Positions 36,285 to 46,314 of a stretch of DNA of 64,000 bases are shown here, piece by piece. Each line of letters begins with the position of its first letter. Position 1 is the stretch's first letter. The translations under genes and the position numbers were made by a program. The DNA lies in assembly GCF_000737535.1 (NCBI RefSeq), contig NZ_CP006269.1:2046001-2110000 (forward strand). Reading direction: 5' to 3'. Origin of the DNA: Synechococcus sp. KORDI-100. Lineage in GTDB: Bacteria; Cyanobacteriota; Cyanobacteriia; PCC-6307; Cyanobiaceae. The notes below the pieces were generated by a model, which did no database searches, was not told the DNA's origin, and saw nothing but the letters and a program-made list of their open reading frames with translations.

Positions 36285-37532
36285 CTAACGGGTTGTCGAC
36301 GACCACCAGCGCCCGCCGATCAGGATGCGGCGCTCTGGAGGACGCATCAACGCCTCCGACCAGCTGCTGACGTCCAGCACGATCAGATCGGCTGGAGCGC
36401 CTTCAGCGACCACCCCGTCCCAGTCGAGATCCATCAGCGCTGCAGCGGCCGTGGTGAACGGCATCAGACCAAGCCGTTGCCAGGGAGCCAGCTGCGCCAG
36501 GGTCAAACTGCTCGCCATCAAGGCAAGTGGATCAAAGCTGCCCGCTGGAAACCAGGGATCAGCAACGTTGTCGGCTCCCACAGCCACGCAGACGCCGGCA
36601 CGCTGCAGGCGCCGGATCGGAGCGAGCGGCCGGGTGACCGGTGTGTCGCCCGGCTGACGGCCAAGTAGCCAGGCGTTGGTCAGGGGCAGGGCAACCGCCT
36701 TGATGTGCTGCCGAGCCATCCGTTCACAGAGGCGTTGGCGGACGCGGCGGGGGGCCAGCCCAAGACTGCTGAGATGGCTGCAGGTGATCGGGACCGACGC
36801 TCCCTCCTGCTCCACCACGGCCAGCAGTTGCTTCAGGCCCGCGGCCGGATGGGCATCGCTCTCATCGATGTGAAGGTCGATCCCACAGCCAAGCTCCTGA
36901 GCCAGGCGAATCTGGGCTCTCAGGGCCTCCCTGACGCGAAATCCATCGAAGGGCGGCACGACAACACCGCCGAGCTGACCACTCGCCGCGGCGACCTCCC
37001 GGGCCAGGGTCTGTCCCGCTGACGTCGACCAGTGCTCGATCGGAACGAGGGCAACGAGCTGCAGCTCGATCCTGTCGCGCCAACGGGCACGCAACTCGAG
37101 CAAGGCCTGCCAGCTCCCCTCCGCTCCAGGCCCGAGGCTGTCGATATGGCTTCGCAGGGCGCGCAGTCCATGGCCGCAGGCCAGCTGCAGGGCCCGCTCG
37201 CCTCGCTTCAGAACAAGCTCCCGGGTCCGCGAGATGTGCTCCACGAGATTGGCGGCCATCGCTCCGCCGTAGGTGCCGGCCGGATTGGGGTGCTCCGCCC
37301 AGGTGAAAGCCTTATCAAGATGGACATGGGGATCCGCCAGCCTGGGCAGAACAAGAGGCAAACCGGCCGGGGGATGAGGCAAGGGGGCAGGCGCTCTCAG
37401 GCGGCCATCGCTCCACTGCAGTCGGACCGCACTCAGCCCATCGGATCCGGCCACGGGAATCATGTGACCCGATTGCGGCTCGAGCAGACTCCGCGGCATC
37501 CAGGCTTCAAGGATGCCTTCAGCAGCACTCAC
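36285..37532 (-). CDS. amidohydrolase, cytosine-deaminase-like
   Basis: A 415-aa metal-dependent hydrolase. It has the HxH motif in RLADPHVHLDKAF, later metal His in CGIDLHIDESDAH and CSHLSSLG, and the catalytic Asp in VAVGADNVADPW. The HxxLDKAF form and overall order match the cytosine deaminase / N-isopropylammelide hydrolase subgroup. The exact substrate is unknown. It overlaps the DUF4359 gene by 4 nt upstream, so the minus-strand genes from 37.96 to 34.9 kb probably form an operon. Confidence 0.85.
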   Translation of the reverse strand: MSAAEGILEAWMPRSLLEPQSGHMIPVAGSDGLSAVRLQWSDGRLRAPAPLPHPPAGLPLVLPRLADPHVHLDKAFTWAEHPNPAGTYGGAMAANLVEHISRTRELVLKRGERALQLACGHGLRALRSHIDSLGPGAEGSWQALLELRARWRDRIELQLVALVPIEHWSTSAGQTLAREVAAASGQLGGVVVPPFDGFRVREALRAQIRLAQELGCGIDLHIDESDAHPAAGLKQLLAVVEQEGASVPITCSHLSSLGLAPRRVRQRLCERMARQHIKAVALPLTNAWLLGRQPGDTPVTRPLAPIRRLQRAGVCVAVGADNVADPWFPAGSFDPLALMASSLTLAQLAPWQRLGLMPFTTAAAALMDLDWDGVVAEGAPADLIVLDVSSWSEALMRPPERRILIGGRWWSSTTR

Positions 37533-37960
37533 TCGCTTCCACCGGTAAAGGTCTCGGTTCGCAACGGTAGAAATCGACCGGCGACTGCGAGGGTGATCAC
37601 TTCAGCTTTGGGAAGGCGAAGGCCAGGCAACACTTCCTGCCCGCCGATTTTGGTGATGTACACACTGCCGATGGCGAAGTTCCAGCGGGTGGTGAAACGC
37701 CCGGACAGATCCGCCAGGAGCTGTTTCTGGGAGGCGATGAGATCAGGACAGTTGCGGATCCACAACTTCAGAAGCATCGGAAGTCCGTTCTCGCCGCAGA
37801 GCTCGCGGGTGGCGAACTCCACCAACTGCTCGCTCGCATGGTCCTGGTAGTCCTCGCTGGAGGGATTGGTCCAGGCCAGAGCGGCAGCGCAGGCGGCACC
37901 GACACCGAGGGCTGACAGTGCTGCAAACGGGATCCGCCGTTGATGAACAGAAGGCGGCAC
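37529..37960 (-). CDS. DUF4359 family exported/anchored protein
   Basis: 143 aa. An N-terminal hydrophobic segment (FAALSALGVGAACAAALAW) is followed by SEDYQDHASEQLVEFATREL and, near the end, RWNFAIGSVYITKIGG, all typical of the uncharacterised cyanobacterial DUF4359 family. It is probably membrane-anchored and faces the periplasm. It is the first gene of a minus-strand group and is divergent from tRNA-His. Confidence 0.78.
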   Translation of the reverse strand: MPPSVHQRRIPFAALSALGVGAACAAALAWTNPSSEDYQDHASEQLVEFATRELCGENGLPMLLKLWIRNCPDLIASQKQLLADLSGRFTTRWNFAIGSVYITKIGGQEVLPGLRLPKAEVITLAVAGRFLPLRTETFTGGSE

Positions 37961-38002
37961 CGGGTTGACTGCAGCACGAATTGGTAGATTCTCACCGACG
38001 CG

Positions 38003-38075
38003 GCGGGCGTCGCCAAGTGGTTAAGGCAGCGGCTTGTGGCGCCGCTATTCGGGGGTTCGAATCCCCTCGCTCGCC
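38003..38075 (+). tRNA. tRNA-His (anticodon GTG)
   Basis: Acceptor GCGGGCG pairs with CGCTCGC (one G-U pair). The anticodon stem GCGGC/GCCGC holds the loop TTGTGGC (anticodon GTG), and the T-loop is GTTCGAATC. A G at 38002 provides the encoded G-1 opposite C73, the hallmark of tRNA-His. Confidence 0.95.
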
Positions 38076-38078
38076 CTT

Positions 38079-39146
38079 CTATTTCATCCGGGATCGCAGC
38101 ATGGCCTCGAGCAGAGGGTCTGCACCCCATCGAACGGGATCCGTGCAGGGGAGTGACAACTCATCGCTCAGAGCCTCCACAGCGCTGCGTGCAGCGGTTG
38201 CGTCCAAACGAGCGGTATTGAGGGCGACCCCGCACACCTGGGGCGGCACGGTGCCAGCCGGTTGCGCCAGCCGTGCTAGGCCCTCCGTCAGCGCCACCAG
38301 CTCGGACAACGGAGGCAGGGGAATGGCTGTCAGCCGCTCGATCGTGCTCTGCCTGGCCCGATGCACCAGTAACAGCGCCGTGGGCTGAGCGCCACGCAGC
38401 AACGGCAAGGTTGCGCTGGAGCCTGGATGGCAGAGAGACCCCTGACCCTCAACGAACACCAAGCCATCGGCCGGCAGTGTCGAAGCCGCGGACATCACAG
38501 CCGCTTCAACGGCACCTGCGGCGTAATCCACGCGCACGGCATCGAGAGCGACACCGCCTCCCTCGATCAGGATGCCGGCCTGACCGGTGCCAACGAATTG
38601 ACAGGGCAGTGACCGTTGCCTGGCCGCTTTCAGCAACTCGAGGCAAGCACTCATCTTGCCGACGGCCATGTCCGTGCCAACCGCCAGCAAGCGATGACAG
38701 GACAACGCCGCTGCCCTGGCCTGGGCCACCTGAAGCTGCTCGGGCTCTTGGCGCAGATCCCAGATCCAGCGATCATCCCGACAGGCGGCCTGAAGCTCGG
38801 CGTCATCGGAGAGACGAGTATGGAGGCCGCTGGCAAGGTTGAGTCCGCGTTGAAGAGCCACCAGGACATCACGTCGAACGGGGTCGGGCAGTCGACCTCC
38901 CGATGGCGCCAGACCGATCACAGCCACCTCAGGGTCCAGGGGAAGAGCCTCTTCAACGGTGCCCACGACGGGCACCTCGCGTTCAATCCCTGTGATGGCT
39001 GGCAGCGAACCGCCGGCCTGGGAGGGATCCACCACCGCCACGATCGGACCTGGACGATGGCGAAGCATCGCCAGGCCCGTCTTGCCGGTGAGGCTCCTGA
39101 GGCCGTCGTGCTGAAGCAGCACAACACGATCACTGGCCGACAGCAT
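38079..39146 (-). CDS. DUF1611 protein, DgcN-like
   Basis: 355 aa. The C-terminal P-loop-like domain carries LLAVGTDMAVGKMSACLELL and LPCQFVGTGQAGILIEGGGV, both characteristic of DUF1611, and FVEGQGSLCHPG. Members paired with an enolase-superfamily racemase were described as DgcN, an N-acetyltransferase in D-glutamate catabolism. The adjacent gene is exactly such a racemase, sharing one base with this start codon. The D-glutamate role is inferred from that pairing. Confidence 0.75.
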   Translation of the reverse strand: MLSASDRVVLLQHDGLRSLTGKTGLAMLRHRPGPIVAVVDPSQAGGSLPAITGIEREVPVVGTVEEALPLDPEVAVIGLAPSGGRLPDPVRRDVLVALQRGLNLASGLHTRLSDDAELQAACRDDRWIWDLRQEPEQLQVAQARAAALSCHRLLAVGTDMAVGKMSACLELLKAARQRSLPCQFVGTGQAGILIEGGGVALDAVRVDYAAGAVEAAVMSAASTLPADGLVFVEGQGSLCHPGSSATLPLLRGAQPTALLLVHRARQSTIERLTAIPLPPLSELVALTEGLARLAQPAGTVPPQVCGVALNTARLDATAARSAVEALSDELSLPCTDPVRWGADPLLEAMLRSRMK

Positions 39147-40228
39147 CAGGCGACCTCCGCTCGTGTGATCCCCAGTCCATGACCACTGGAAGGCTTCAGA
39201 ACATCACCCACCAGAGGCAGTCCCTCAAAAGGATCATCGATGAGGTTGAGATGGCTGTCGAGATCCGGCCAACGGATCAGGGACAGCAGCTGGGCCGCCG
39301 AGCCGTTCAACAGCCGACTGTCGGAGTAGCACCCCACCATCAGGGAGAGGCCGAGCTGCCGCGACACGCGGGCCATCAGCAACGCCGGTGACAAGCCACC
39401 CGTTTTCAGAAGCTTGAGATTCACCCCATCCACATGTGGTGCCAGGCGAAGCAGATCCCGCAAATCCCAGCAGCTCTCGTCCGCAACCAGGGGAATGGGA
39501 CAGTTCGGCTTCAAGGCTGCGAAACCGGCCGTGTCCAGATCAGGATCAGGATGGGGAGCCAGGGGCTGCTCGAGCAGGACCACGCCATGGCCGACGAGCG
39601 AGCCAAACATGGACTTGGTCTGATCCTGACTCCAGCCCCCATTCGCATCCACCTGCAGTTCCAGGCCTGTGCCGATGGCGTTGCCGCGTTGGTCAAGGGC
39701 CTCTGCCACTGCTGCCAGGAGTGCCTGGTCATGATCGAGCCCATCCGGGCTGCCCAGCTTCAGCTTCACGCGCGTGGCGGGCAGCTGGTCCCACCAACGA
39801 TGCAACCGCCGGACCACATCGCTCACGGAGCCGAGTCCCAGGGTGACGCTGGTGGCCACGGCGTGATCACCAACCAAGCCCTGCAGTCGCCAGAACGGCT
39901 GCTGCAGTCGGCGACCGTACCAATCCAGCACCGCCAGATCGACGGCACAGGCCGCCGGCGGACTGAGAGACGTCAGCAGCGGTTCGAAGGCATCGGGATG
40001 TTCAGGATTGAGCGCCTCCAGCTCGGCCAGCACCGCCTGCAGCTCACGCTCCACCGCGTCGGTGCTGAAGCCGCGATGGCCCGTCTCAAATCCTCCGGTC
40101 TCGCCGCGACCTGTCAGGCCATCCCGGACCAAAGTCAGCTCGAGACGTTCCACTGAGGCGGTCGTTCCACGACTGATGGCCAGCGGGACCGCCTTGGTGA
40201 GCGAAAACCGTCGCAGGGCCCATGCCAT
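39146..40228 (-). CDS. enolase-superfamily epimerase (dipeptide epimerase / DgcA-like)
   Basis: 360 aa, muconate-lactonizing/dipeptide epimerase group. Catalytic features are the KxK acid/base in RVKLKLGSPD, metal ligands in LQVDANGGWS, LLEQPLAPH and VADESCWD, and the opposite Lys in NLKLLKTGGLSPAL. L-Ala-D/L-Glu epimerases recycle peptidoglycan peptides; DgcA racemises N-acetyl-D-glutamate. Next to a DgcN-like gene the latter is attractive but unproven. ATG 40228 (MAWALRRFSLTKAVPL) is preferred over 40252. Confidence 0.83.
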   Translation of the reverse strand: MAWALRRFSLTKAVPLAISRGTTASVERLELTLVRDGLTGRGETGGFETGHRGFSTDAVERELQAVLAELEALNPEHPDAFEPLLTSLSPPAACAVDLAVLDWYGRRLQQPFWRLQGLVGDHAVATSVTLGLGSVSDVVRRLHRWWDQLPATRVKLKLGSPDGLDHDQALLAAVAEALDQRGNAIGTGLELQVDANGGWSQDQTKSMFGSLVGHGVVLLEQPLAPHPDPDLDTAGFAALKPNCPIPLVADESCWDLRDLLRLAPHVDGVNLKLLKTGGLSPALLMARVSRQLGLSLMVGCYSDSRLLNGSAAQLLSLIRWPDLDSHLNLIDDPFEGLPLVGDVLKPSSGHGLGITRAEVA

Positions 40229-40269
40229 GACCGCCAACACTGCGATCACCAACCTGACACAACACCCTG

Positions 40270-41715
40270 GTGGACGACACTGGAGACGATTGCTCGCGAT
40301 CCGCTGACGCCGTGGTTGTCTCCGCCCCGACCATCACCGCTGCCCAGACTGCTGAACGCAGCAGCTACTGGATCACCACGTTCGGCTGCCAGATGAACAA
40401 GGCGGATTCCGAACGCATGGCCGGAATCCTGGAAGCCATGGGCTATCGACAGGCCAGTGCTGAGCTGGATGCTGATCTCGTTCTGTACAACACCTGCACG
40501 ATCCGCGACAACGCTGAGCAGAAGGTTTACAGCTACCTGGGGCGTCAGGCGCAGCGGAAGCGCAGCAATCCGAATCTGACGCTGGTCGTTGCCGGCTGCG
40601 TTGCCCAGCAGGAGGGAGAAGCACTGCTGCGACGTGTGCCCGAACTCGATCTGGTGATGGGGCCGCAACATGCCAATCGCCTGGAGACTCTGTTGCAGCA
40701 GGTGCAGAGCGGACAGCAGGTGGTGGCCACCGAAGACCACCACATCCTCGAAGACATCACCACAGCAAGACGCGACAGCTCCATCTGTGGCTGGGTGAAC
40801 GTGATCTACGGCTGCAACGAACGCTGCACCTACTGCGTCGTGCCCTCCGTTCGCGGCAAGGAGCAGTCCCGCTGGCCTGAGGCGATCCGGCTGGAGATGG
40901 AAGGGCTGGCGGCTCAGGGATTCAGGGAGATCACCCTCCTGGGCCAGAACATCGATGCCTATGGACGCGACCTACCGGGGATCACCCCCGAAGGCCGCCG
41001 GCAACACACCCTCACCGATCTGCTCCATCACGTTCACGGCGTCGCGGGCATCGAACGCATCCGATTCGCCACGAGCCACCCCCGTTACTTCACTGAACGC
41101 CTGATCGACGCCTGTGCCGATCTCCCCAAACTCTGCGAACACTTCCACATTCCCTTTCAGAGCGGAGACAACGACGTCCTGCGTGCGATGGCAAGGGGCT
41201 ACACCGTGGAGCGTTACCAACGGATCATTGACCGCATCCGGCAGCGCATGCCTGATGCAGCCCTGAGTGCGGACGTGATCGTCGCGTTCCCCGGAGAAAC
41301 GGATGCCCAGTTCCGCAGAACCCTGCGGTTGGTCGAGTCGATCGGATTCGATCAGGTGAACACCGCTGCCTATTCGCCGCGGCCGAACACTCCGGCTGCC
41401 AGCTGGGGGGACCAGCTGCCCGAGGCCGTTAAGGTGGCACGGCTTCAGGAACTCAATGCCCTGGTGGAGACCTCCGCCCGCCAGCGCAATGCCCGCTACA
41501 CAGGACGCGTTGTGGAGGTGCTTGCAGAAGGCCTCAATCCCAAGGATCCGTCACAACTGATGGGACGCACCCGCACCAACCGACTGACGTTTTTCAATGC
41601 CAGGGGTTGCGATGAGAGCAGCCATCAACCCGGCGATCTGGTCAGGGTGCGCATCGACGCGGTGCGCCCCTTCTCCTTGACCGGCACCCCCCTCCCTGAG
41701 TCCGGGGAACACTGA
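40270..41715 (+). CDS. miaB: tRNA-2-methylthio-N6-dimethylallyladenosine synthase
   Basis: Radical-SAM methylthiotransferase acting on i6A37. The N-terminal UPF0004 domain has three Cys for an auxiliary cluster ([33 protein letters not shown]). The radical-SAM motif is in [18 protein letters not shown], and a C-terminal TRAM domain follows. The 481 aa length is normal for cyanobacteria. The start is GTG 40270, giving a ~30-residue leader. It is divergent from the epimerase gene and followed by ddl after 30 bp. Confidence 0.96.
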   Translation: MDDTGDDCSRSADAVVVSAPTITAAQTAERSSYWITTFGCQMNKADSERMAGILEAMGYRQASAELDADLVLYNTCTIRDNAEQKVYSYLGRQAQRKRSNPNLTLVVAGCVAQQEGEALLRRVPELDLVMGPQHANRLETLLQQVQSGQQVVATEDHHILEDITTARRDSSICGWVNVIYGCNERCTYCVVPSVRGKEQSRWPEAIRLEMEGLAAQGFREITLLGQNIDAYGRDLPGITPEGRRQHTLTDLLHHVHGVAGIERIRFATSHPRYFTERLIDACADLPKLCEHFHIPFQSGDNDVLRAMARGYTVERYQRIIDRIRQRMPDAALSADVIVAFPGETDAQFRRTLRLVESIGFDQVNTAAYSPRPNTPAASWGDQLPEAVKVARLQELNALVETSARQRNARYTGRVVEVLAEGLNPKDPSQLMGRTRTNRLTFFNARGCDESSHQPGDLVRVRIDAVRPFSLTGTPLPESGEH

Positions 41716-41745
41716 TACGTTTGGCGCGCTCTCCAGCTCGTCAAC

Positions 41746-42810
41746 GTGCCGAAGACCTCCACACCTGTCCAGATCGGTCTGGTCTTCGGAGGTGATTCCG
41801 GCGAACACGCCGTCTCGATCCGGTCGGCCATCACAGTTCATCAAGGTCTGAGACGTGGAGACAATCGCCATCGGTATGAGGTGGTGCCCGTCTACATCGA
41901 CCGGCAGGGGCGGTGGTGGGGCCCTGCTGTCGCCGATGCGGTCCTGGCATCCGGCCAGCCGGCTGATGAACATGACCTGCCGCAGCCTTTGCCACCATCA
42001 GGTTTTCGCTCCCTGCCCAGGGAAACCGACGCCGTGGACGTCTGGTATCCGGTGCTGCATGGCCCGAATGGTGAAGACGGCACGGTCCAGGGGCTGTTCA
42101 GGCTGATGCAGCGTCCCTTCGTTGGCGCCGCTGTGCTGGGTTCCGCCGTCGGCATGGACAAGCAGGCGATGAAAGCAGCCTTTGCCGCTGCTGATCTTCC
42201 CCAGGTTCCCTATGTCTGTCTGCAGGCGAACGAGTTGATGAGTGATCCATCCCGGGAACAACTCTTCAAACGCATCGAAACCCTCGGCTACCCCTGCTTC
42301 GTGAAGCCTGCCAACCTGGGCTCATCCGTGGGCATCAGCAAGGTTCGCAACCGACAGGAGCTCGAGATCGGCCTGCAGCAGGCCGCGGAACTCGATCCAC
42401 GTCTGGTGGTTGAACAGGGTGTGTCAGCCCGGGAGCTCGAATGCGCCGTGCTGGGGCGGGATCAGCTGAAAGCGTCCGTGGTTGGGGAGATCCTCTTTGA
42501 CGCGGACTGGTACGACTACGACACCAAATACACCTCGGGACGCAGCACGACCCTGATTCCAGCGCCGCTTCCCGACGATGTGAGCCAACGCGTGCGTGAG
42601 CAGGCTCTTCTCGCCTGTGAGGCGGTTGGTGTGCATGGCATGGCACGTGTTGATTTCTTCTTCAGCGCAGAGACCAACGAGCTTTGGATCAACGAGATCA
42701 ACACCCTCCCCGGTTTCACAGATCAGAGCATGTACCCCATGCTCTGGGAAAACAGCGGCTTAACACTCGAACAGCTCGTGCACGAACTGGTGCAAACCGC
42801 TGGACAATGA
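41746..42810 (+). CDS. ddl: D-alanine--D-alanine ligase
   Basis: ATP-grasp enzyme making the D-Ala-D-Ala terminus of peptidoglycan stems. It shows [50 protein letters not shown] and the metal site [20 protein letters not shown]. The 354 aa length is normal. The start is GTG 41746. A small membrane protein and ftsQ-ftsZ follow on the same strand, a division/cell-wall cluster order common in cyanobacteria. Confidence 0.96.
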   Translation: MPKTSTPVQIGLVFGGDSGEHAVSIRSAITVHQGLRRGDNRHRYEVVPVYIDRQGRWWGPAVADAVLASGQPADEHDLPQPLPPSGFRSLPRETDAVDVWYPVLHGPNGEDGTVQGLFRLMQRPFVGAAVLGSAVGMDKQAMKAAFAAADLPQVPYVCLQANELMSDPSREQLFKRIETLGYPCFVKPANLGSSVGISKVRNRQELEIGLQQAAELDPRLVVEQGVSARELECAVLGRDQLKASVVGEILFDADWYDYDTKYTSGRSTTLIPAPLPDDVSQRVREQALLACEAVGVHGMARVDFFFSAETNELWINEINTLPGFTDQSMYPMLWENSGLTLEQLVHELVQTAGQ

Positions 42811-42843
42811 TCCGAAGGACCTGTCGGATCGCCGCTTGAATTC

Positions 42844-43254
42844 ATGAGTCACGGCTTGCTCTGGTTACCACTGCTGCTGGCCTTCGTTCTGCTGGCTGCC
42901 CTTGGCTGGTTGGAACGACGCCGGCAGAACCTGTTTCGGACCTGGGCGGAAGGATCTGAACTGGCCAAGCTCGATGGCTGTGGCGGTGCACGCCTCAAGG
43001 ATGGCCAGCTGATCTGGAGCAGCTTCGAGGCAGGTCATTTTCAGGACAGGGGAACGTTTGATGTCTGCAAGCTGGAATTGGTGGAATTGATGGCTCTGGC
43101 CTCTGGTGATGCACCGTTGACCAACGAATCCCAGGGCCGCTGTCGTTTGCGTCTTGTCGGCAAGGGAGTTGAGATGGATGTGCCTTTTGCAGATGCCGAC
43201 AGGGCAAGGCGCTGGGGAGAGCAACTGATGGCGCGTGCACGCTGTGATCTGTGA
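42844..43254 (+). CDS. single-pass membrane protein upstream of ftsQ
   Basis: 136 aa with an N-terminal transmembrane helix (LLWLPLLLAFVLLAALGWL) followed by basic residues, then a small beta-rich cytosolic domain (GCGGARLKDGQLIWSSFEAG, CRLRLVGKGVEMDVPFAD). The family is not recognised. It overlaps ftsQ by 4 nt and lies between ddl and ftsQ, so an envelope- or division-related role is possible from context only. Confidence 0.65.
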   Translation: MSHGLLWLPLLLAFVLLAALGWLERRRQNLFRTWAEGSELAKLDGCGGARLKDGQLIWSSFEAGHFQDRGTFDVCKLELVELMALASGDAPLTNESQGRCRLRLVGKGVEMDVPFADADRARRWGEQLMARARCDL

Positions 43255-44099
43255 CTAGACGCACAACAGACGCTCGAGCGCAGTCGAAGGGTGCACGATC
43301 ACCTCAACTCGAACGCCGTCGTCAGCTTCGCAGGGAGAAACGTCAGGATCTTCTGATCCAGTGCTGGCGCGTCGTAGCCCTGCTCACGGCCAGTGCCAGT
43401 CTCGGCTGGTTGCTGCTCCGGCACGGCTGGACGCTCGAGGAAAGCAGCCAGGTTGTGATCCACGGTGACACGGGTCTGCGGCCCGAGCTGGTGGCCCGTG
43501 TTGGAGGCCTGAACTTTCCACAACCGCTTCTGGATATCAGCCCCGCTGAGCTGGAGCGCCGCCTGCTCCGTGACCTACCGGTCCGCTCGGCCAGTGTGGA
43601 ACGACGAGGACTGCCAGCTCAGCTGGTGATCGCACTGGAGGGGCAGCTCCCGATTGCCCATGCCACCCGACAGCGCGAGAACCGCTCGGAGAAAGGAATG
43701 GTGGATGCCCGCGGTCACTGGATCCAACCGAGCGCTGACGCCTCCAACCGGGTTCCCTCCGATTCCCTCATCGTTAATGGCTGGACGGATGACCGACGCG
43801 CCGTCATCGCCGCCCTGTTGGAGGAGCGCAATGACTTCGGCAGTCCTCTGATCAGCATCACTCTGGATCCAAACGGCAAGATCACGATGACGACCAAGAT
43901 GCTCGGATCAGTCGATCTCGGTGACGACCTCAGTCGGCTCCCGGAACAGATCGCCGTCATCAAGGAACTCAGCCGCAGCATGCCGGCTCACCTCGGGCCG
44001 AAAGGCAAGGGAACCCTCGATCTCAGCAACCCGGACAGACCCGAACTGGAACTCCCCTTGAAGCCTGCTGTTCCGAAGCCAGCTGCGGCAGCGAACTGA
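43251..44099 (+). CDS. ftsQ: cell division protein FtsQ
   Basis: A 282-aa bitopic divisome protein. It has a basic cytosolic N-terminus, one transmembrane helix (ALLTASASLGWLLLRHGW, residues ~42-60), a POTRA domain (SQVVIHGDTGLRPELVARV, SPAELERRLLRDLPVRSASV) and the beta domain, then a Pro/Ala-rich tail. The start is GTG within the overlap with the preceding gene. It is directly upstream of ftsZ, as in many bacteria, but ftsA is absent, which is normal for cyanobacteria. Confidence 0.87.
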   Translation: MTRRTTDARAQSKGARSPQLERRRQLRREKRQDLLIQCWRVVALLTASASLGWLLLRHGWTLEESSQVVIHGDTGLRPELVARVGGLNFPQPLLDISPAELERRLLRDLPVRSASVERRGLPAQLVIALEGQLPIAHATRQRENRSEKGMVDARGHWIQPSADASNRVPSDSLIVNGWTDDRRAVIAALLEERNDFGSPLISITLDPNGKITMTTKMLGSVDLGDDLSRLPEQIAVIKELSRSMPAHLGPKGKGTLDLSNPDRPELELPLKPAVPKPAAAAN

Positions 44100-44218
44100 G
44101 CAGGAAATCCTGACGGATCGTTGCAGATTATTTGCTTCGGCAGGAACGTAACTCAAATCGGATGGATCCCTTGAGCGCGGACATAATGCATCCACATCAC
44201 AACGGTTCAGCCTCAACG

Positions 44219-45337
44219 ATGGAAATTGTGTCCACGTCCATGGAGGCTGCCGGGATCCAGCCAAGCCAGTCGGCGCGGATTGAGGTGATCGGGGTCGGCG
44301 GAGGCGGCAGCAACGCTGTGAACCGCATGATCATCAGCGAGCTTGAGGGCGTCTCGTACCACGTTCTGAATACCGATGCCCAGGCTTTGATTCAGTCCCA
44401 GGCTCAACGCCGACTGCAGCTGGGCCAAACCCTCACACGAGGTCTCGGAGCCGGTGGCAATCCCACCATCGGTCAGAAAGCTGCAGAGGAATCCAGGGCT
44501 GATCTCCAGCAGGCACTTCAGGGAGCGGATCTCGTCTTCATCGCAGCCGGCATGGGCGGAGGAACAGGAACAGGAGCCGCTCCGGTGGTGGCTGAAGTCG
44601 CCCGAGAGGTCGGTGCTCTCACGGTCGGCATCGTGACGAAGCCCTTTGGATTCGAAGGTCGCCGACGCATGCGTCAGGCCGATGAGGGCATCTCCCGTCT
44701 CGCGGAACATGTCGACACGCTGATCGTGATACCGAACGATCGCCTGCGCGATGCGATTTCCGGAGCCCCGCTGCAGGAAGCCTTCCGCAGCGCGGACGAT
44801 GTCCTGCGCATGGGCGTCAAAGGCATCAGCGACATCATCACCTGCCCCGGACTGGTCAATGTTGACTTCGCTGATGTCCGATCGGTGATGACTGAAGCCG
44901 GAACTGCACTGCTCGGCATCGGCATCGGCTCAGGCCGCTCCAGAGCGATCGAAGCTGCTCAGGCAGCGATCAGCAGTCCTCTTCTGGAAGCAGAACGCAT
45001 TGACGGCGCCAAAGGCTGCGTGATCAACATCAGTGGCGGCAAGGACATGACCCTCGAGGACATGACGGCGGCTTCGGAGGTCATCTATGACGTCGTCGAT
45101 CCGGAAGCCAACATCATCGTTGGAACCGTGGTCGATGAATCCCTCGAAGGGGAAGTTCACGTCACTGTGATCGCCACTGGTTTCGACAATGGCCAGCAGT
45201 ACAAAGGCGAGCGTTCCACAACCCGCAATCTGGCCAGTCAGGCTTCGATGCAGCGCAAGAGCGAACCCCAGGACAATGGCGCTCGCATTCCTGAATTCCT
45301 GCGCCAACGCCAACAACAAACCGGCTCGGACAGCTGA
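44219..45337 (+). CDS. ftsZ: cell division protein FtsZ
   Basis: Tubulin-like GTPase of the Z ring. It has [18 protein letters not shown], the signature [30 protein letters not shown] and a C-terminal peptide [13 protein letters not shown]. The frame is open to 44132; candidate starts are ATG 44162 and ATG 44219 ([16 protein letters not shown]). The latter is chosen because it leaves a plausible upstream promoter gap of about 120 bp after ftsQ. Product 372 aa. Confidence 0.95.
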   Translation: MEIVSTSMEAAGIQPSQSARIEVIGVGGGGSNAVNRMIISELEGVSYHVLNTDAQALIQSQAQRRLQLGQTLTRGLGAGGNPTIGQKAAEESRADLQQALQGADLVFIAAGMGGGTGTGAAPVVAEVAREVGALTVGIVTKPFGFEGRRRMRQADEGISRLAEHVDTLIVIPNDRLRDAISGAPLQEAFRSADDVLRMGVKGISDIITCPGLVNVDFADVRSVMTEAGTALLGIGIGSGRSRAIEAAQAAISSPLLEAERIDGAKGCVINISGGKDMTLEDMTAASEVIYDVVDPEANIIVGTVVDESLEGEVHVTVIATGFDNGQQYKGERSTTRNLASQASMQRKSEPQDNGARIPEFLRQRQQQTGSDS

Positions 45338-45364
45338 TCGTCTCCTGCCCAGCGTCATAGGGGT

Positions 45365-45458
45365 GACTCGGAGTCCACGCCTGCCCTGAGCATCCCGTGT
45401 GGCTGCTCCCTTCCGGTCCTGACCAGATTTGGGCGTCCGAGCCGCATGGGTCCGAGTC
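45365..45458 (-). ncRNA. ffs: bacterial small SRP RNA (4.5S-type)
   Basis: On the minus strand the conserved SRP domain reads GGTCAGGACCGGAAGGGAG and continues CAGCC, essentially the E. coli 4.5S tetraloop/asymmetric-loop region that binds the Ffh M domain. The ends pair perfectly: GACTCGGA (5', 45458-45451) with TCCGAGTC (3', 45372-45365). It lies between ftsZ and panB, antisense to both. The mature ends could extend a few bases. Confidence 0.92.
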
Positions 45459-45501
45459 GGTCGGATGCTAGCAAGGTCCCTTCAGGCCCCCCGGATGGTC
45501 G

Positions 45502-46314
45502 ATGCGCCCCGCCGATCTGATCCGGTTCAAGCAGACCGGTCGATCCATCACCATGCTGACGGCCTGGGACAGCCTTTCTGCGGCCTGGGTTGAGGCGGCT
45601 GGCGCCGATGCCGTTCTGGTGGGGGACTCCCTGGCCATGGTGGCTCTCGGTCATGCCACGACCCTCCCCGTCACCCTTGAGCAGATGCTGCTGCACACGC
45701 AGGCCGTCGAGCGAGGCTTTCAGTCGCTGCCGTCAGCGCAGCCTCTGCTGATCAGTGATCTTCCCTTTCTCAGCTATCAGTGCGGCGAAGATCTCGCGGT
45801 GCGGGCCGCCGGAAGACTGCTGAAGGAATCGAGTGCCGCCGCTGTGAAGCTGGAGGGATCGGAACCGGAAGTGGTGTCGGTGATCAATCGCCTGGTGCGC
45901 ATGGGGATCCCCGTCATGGGCCATCTGGGACTGACCCCTCAGGCGGTTCACCGCATGGGGTATCGCAGACAGGCTGAAGATCCCGTCAGCCAGGAACGGT
46001 TGCTCTCACAGGCGTTGGAGCTGGAACAGGCGGGCTGTTTCTCCCTGGTTCTGGAACACGTCCCAGCTGACCTTGCCGGCAAGGTCCGGCGTCAACTGAC
46101 GATCCCCGTGATCGGGATCGGGGCTGGCGACGACTGTGATGGCCAGGTGCGCGTGACCGCTGATCTGCTGGGTCTCACCGCCCAGCAACCTCCCTTCAGC
46201 CCAGCGCTGCTTGCGGGTCGAGAGCTGTTCGAGCAGGCTCTGCGGAGCTGGGTGTCGCAGCAGTCGTCTGCTCCTCCCACCACAGAAGCACCTCCACCAG
46301 CACCTGGTTGCTGA
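45502..46314 (+). CDS. panB: 3-methyl-2-oxobutanoate hydroxymethyltransferase
   Basis: Makes ketopantoate for pantothenate/CoA. It has [50 protein letters not shown] and [13 protein letters not shown], with the late motif [14 protein letters not shown]. The core ends near residue 250; the last 20 or so residues are Ser/Pro/Ala-rich ([16 protein letters not shown]) and overlap the 3' end of hemW on the other strand by 119 bp. That tail may be a stop-codon-loss extension. Confidence 0.94.
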   Translation: MRPADLIRFKQTGRSITMLTAWDSLSAAWVEAAGADAVLVGDSLAMVALGHATTLPVTLEQMLLHTQAVERGFQSLPSAQPLLISDLPFLSYQCGEDLAVRAAGRLLKESSAAAVKLEGSEPEVVSVINRLVRMGIPVMGHLGLTPQAVHRMGYRRQAEDPVSQERLLSQALELEQAGCFSLVLEHVPADLAGKVRRQLTIPVIGIGAGDDCDGQVRVTADLLGLTAQQPPFSPALLAGRELFEQALRSWVSQQSSAPPTTEAPPPAPGC

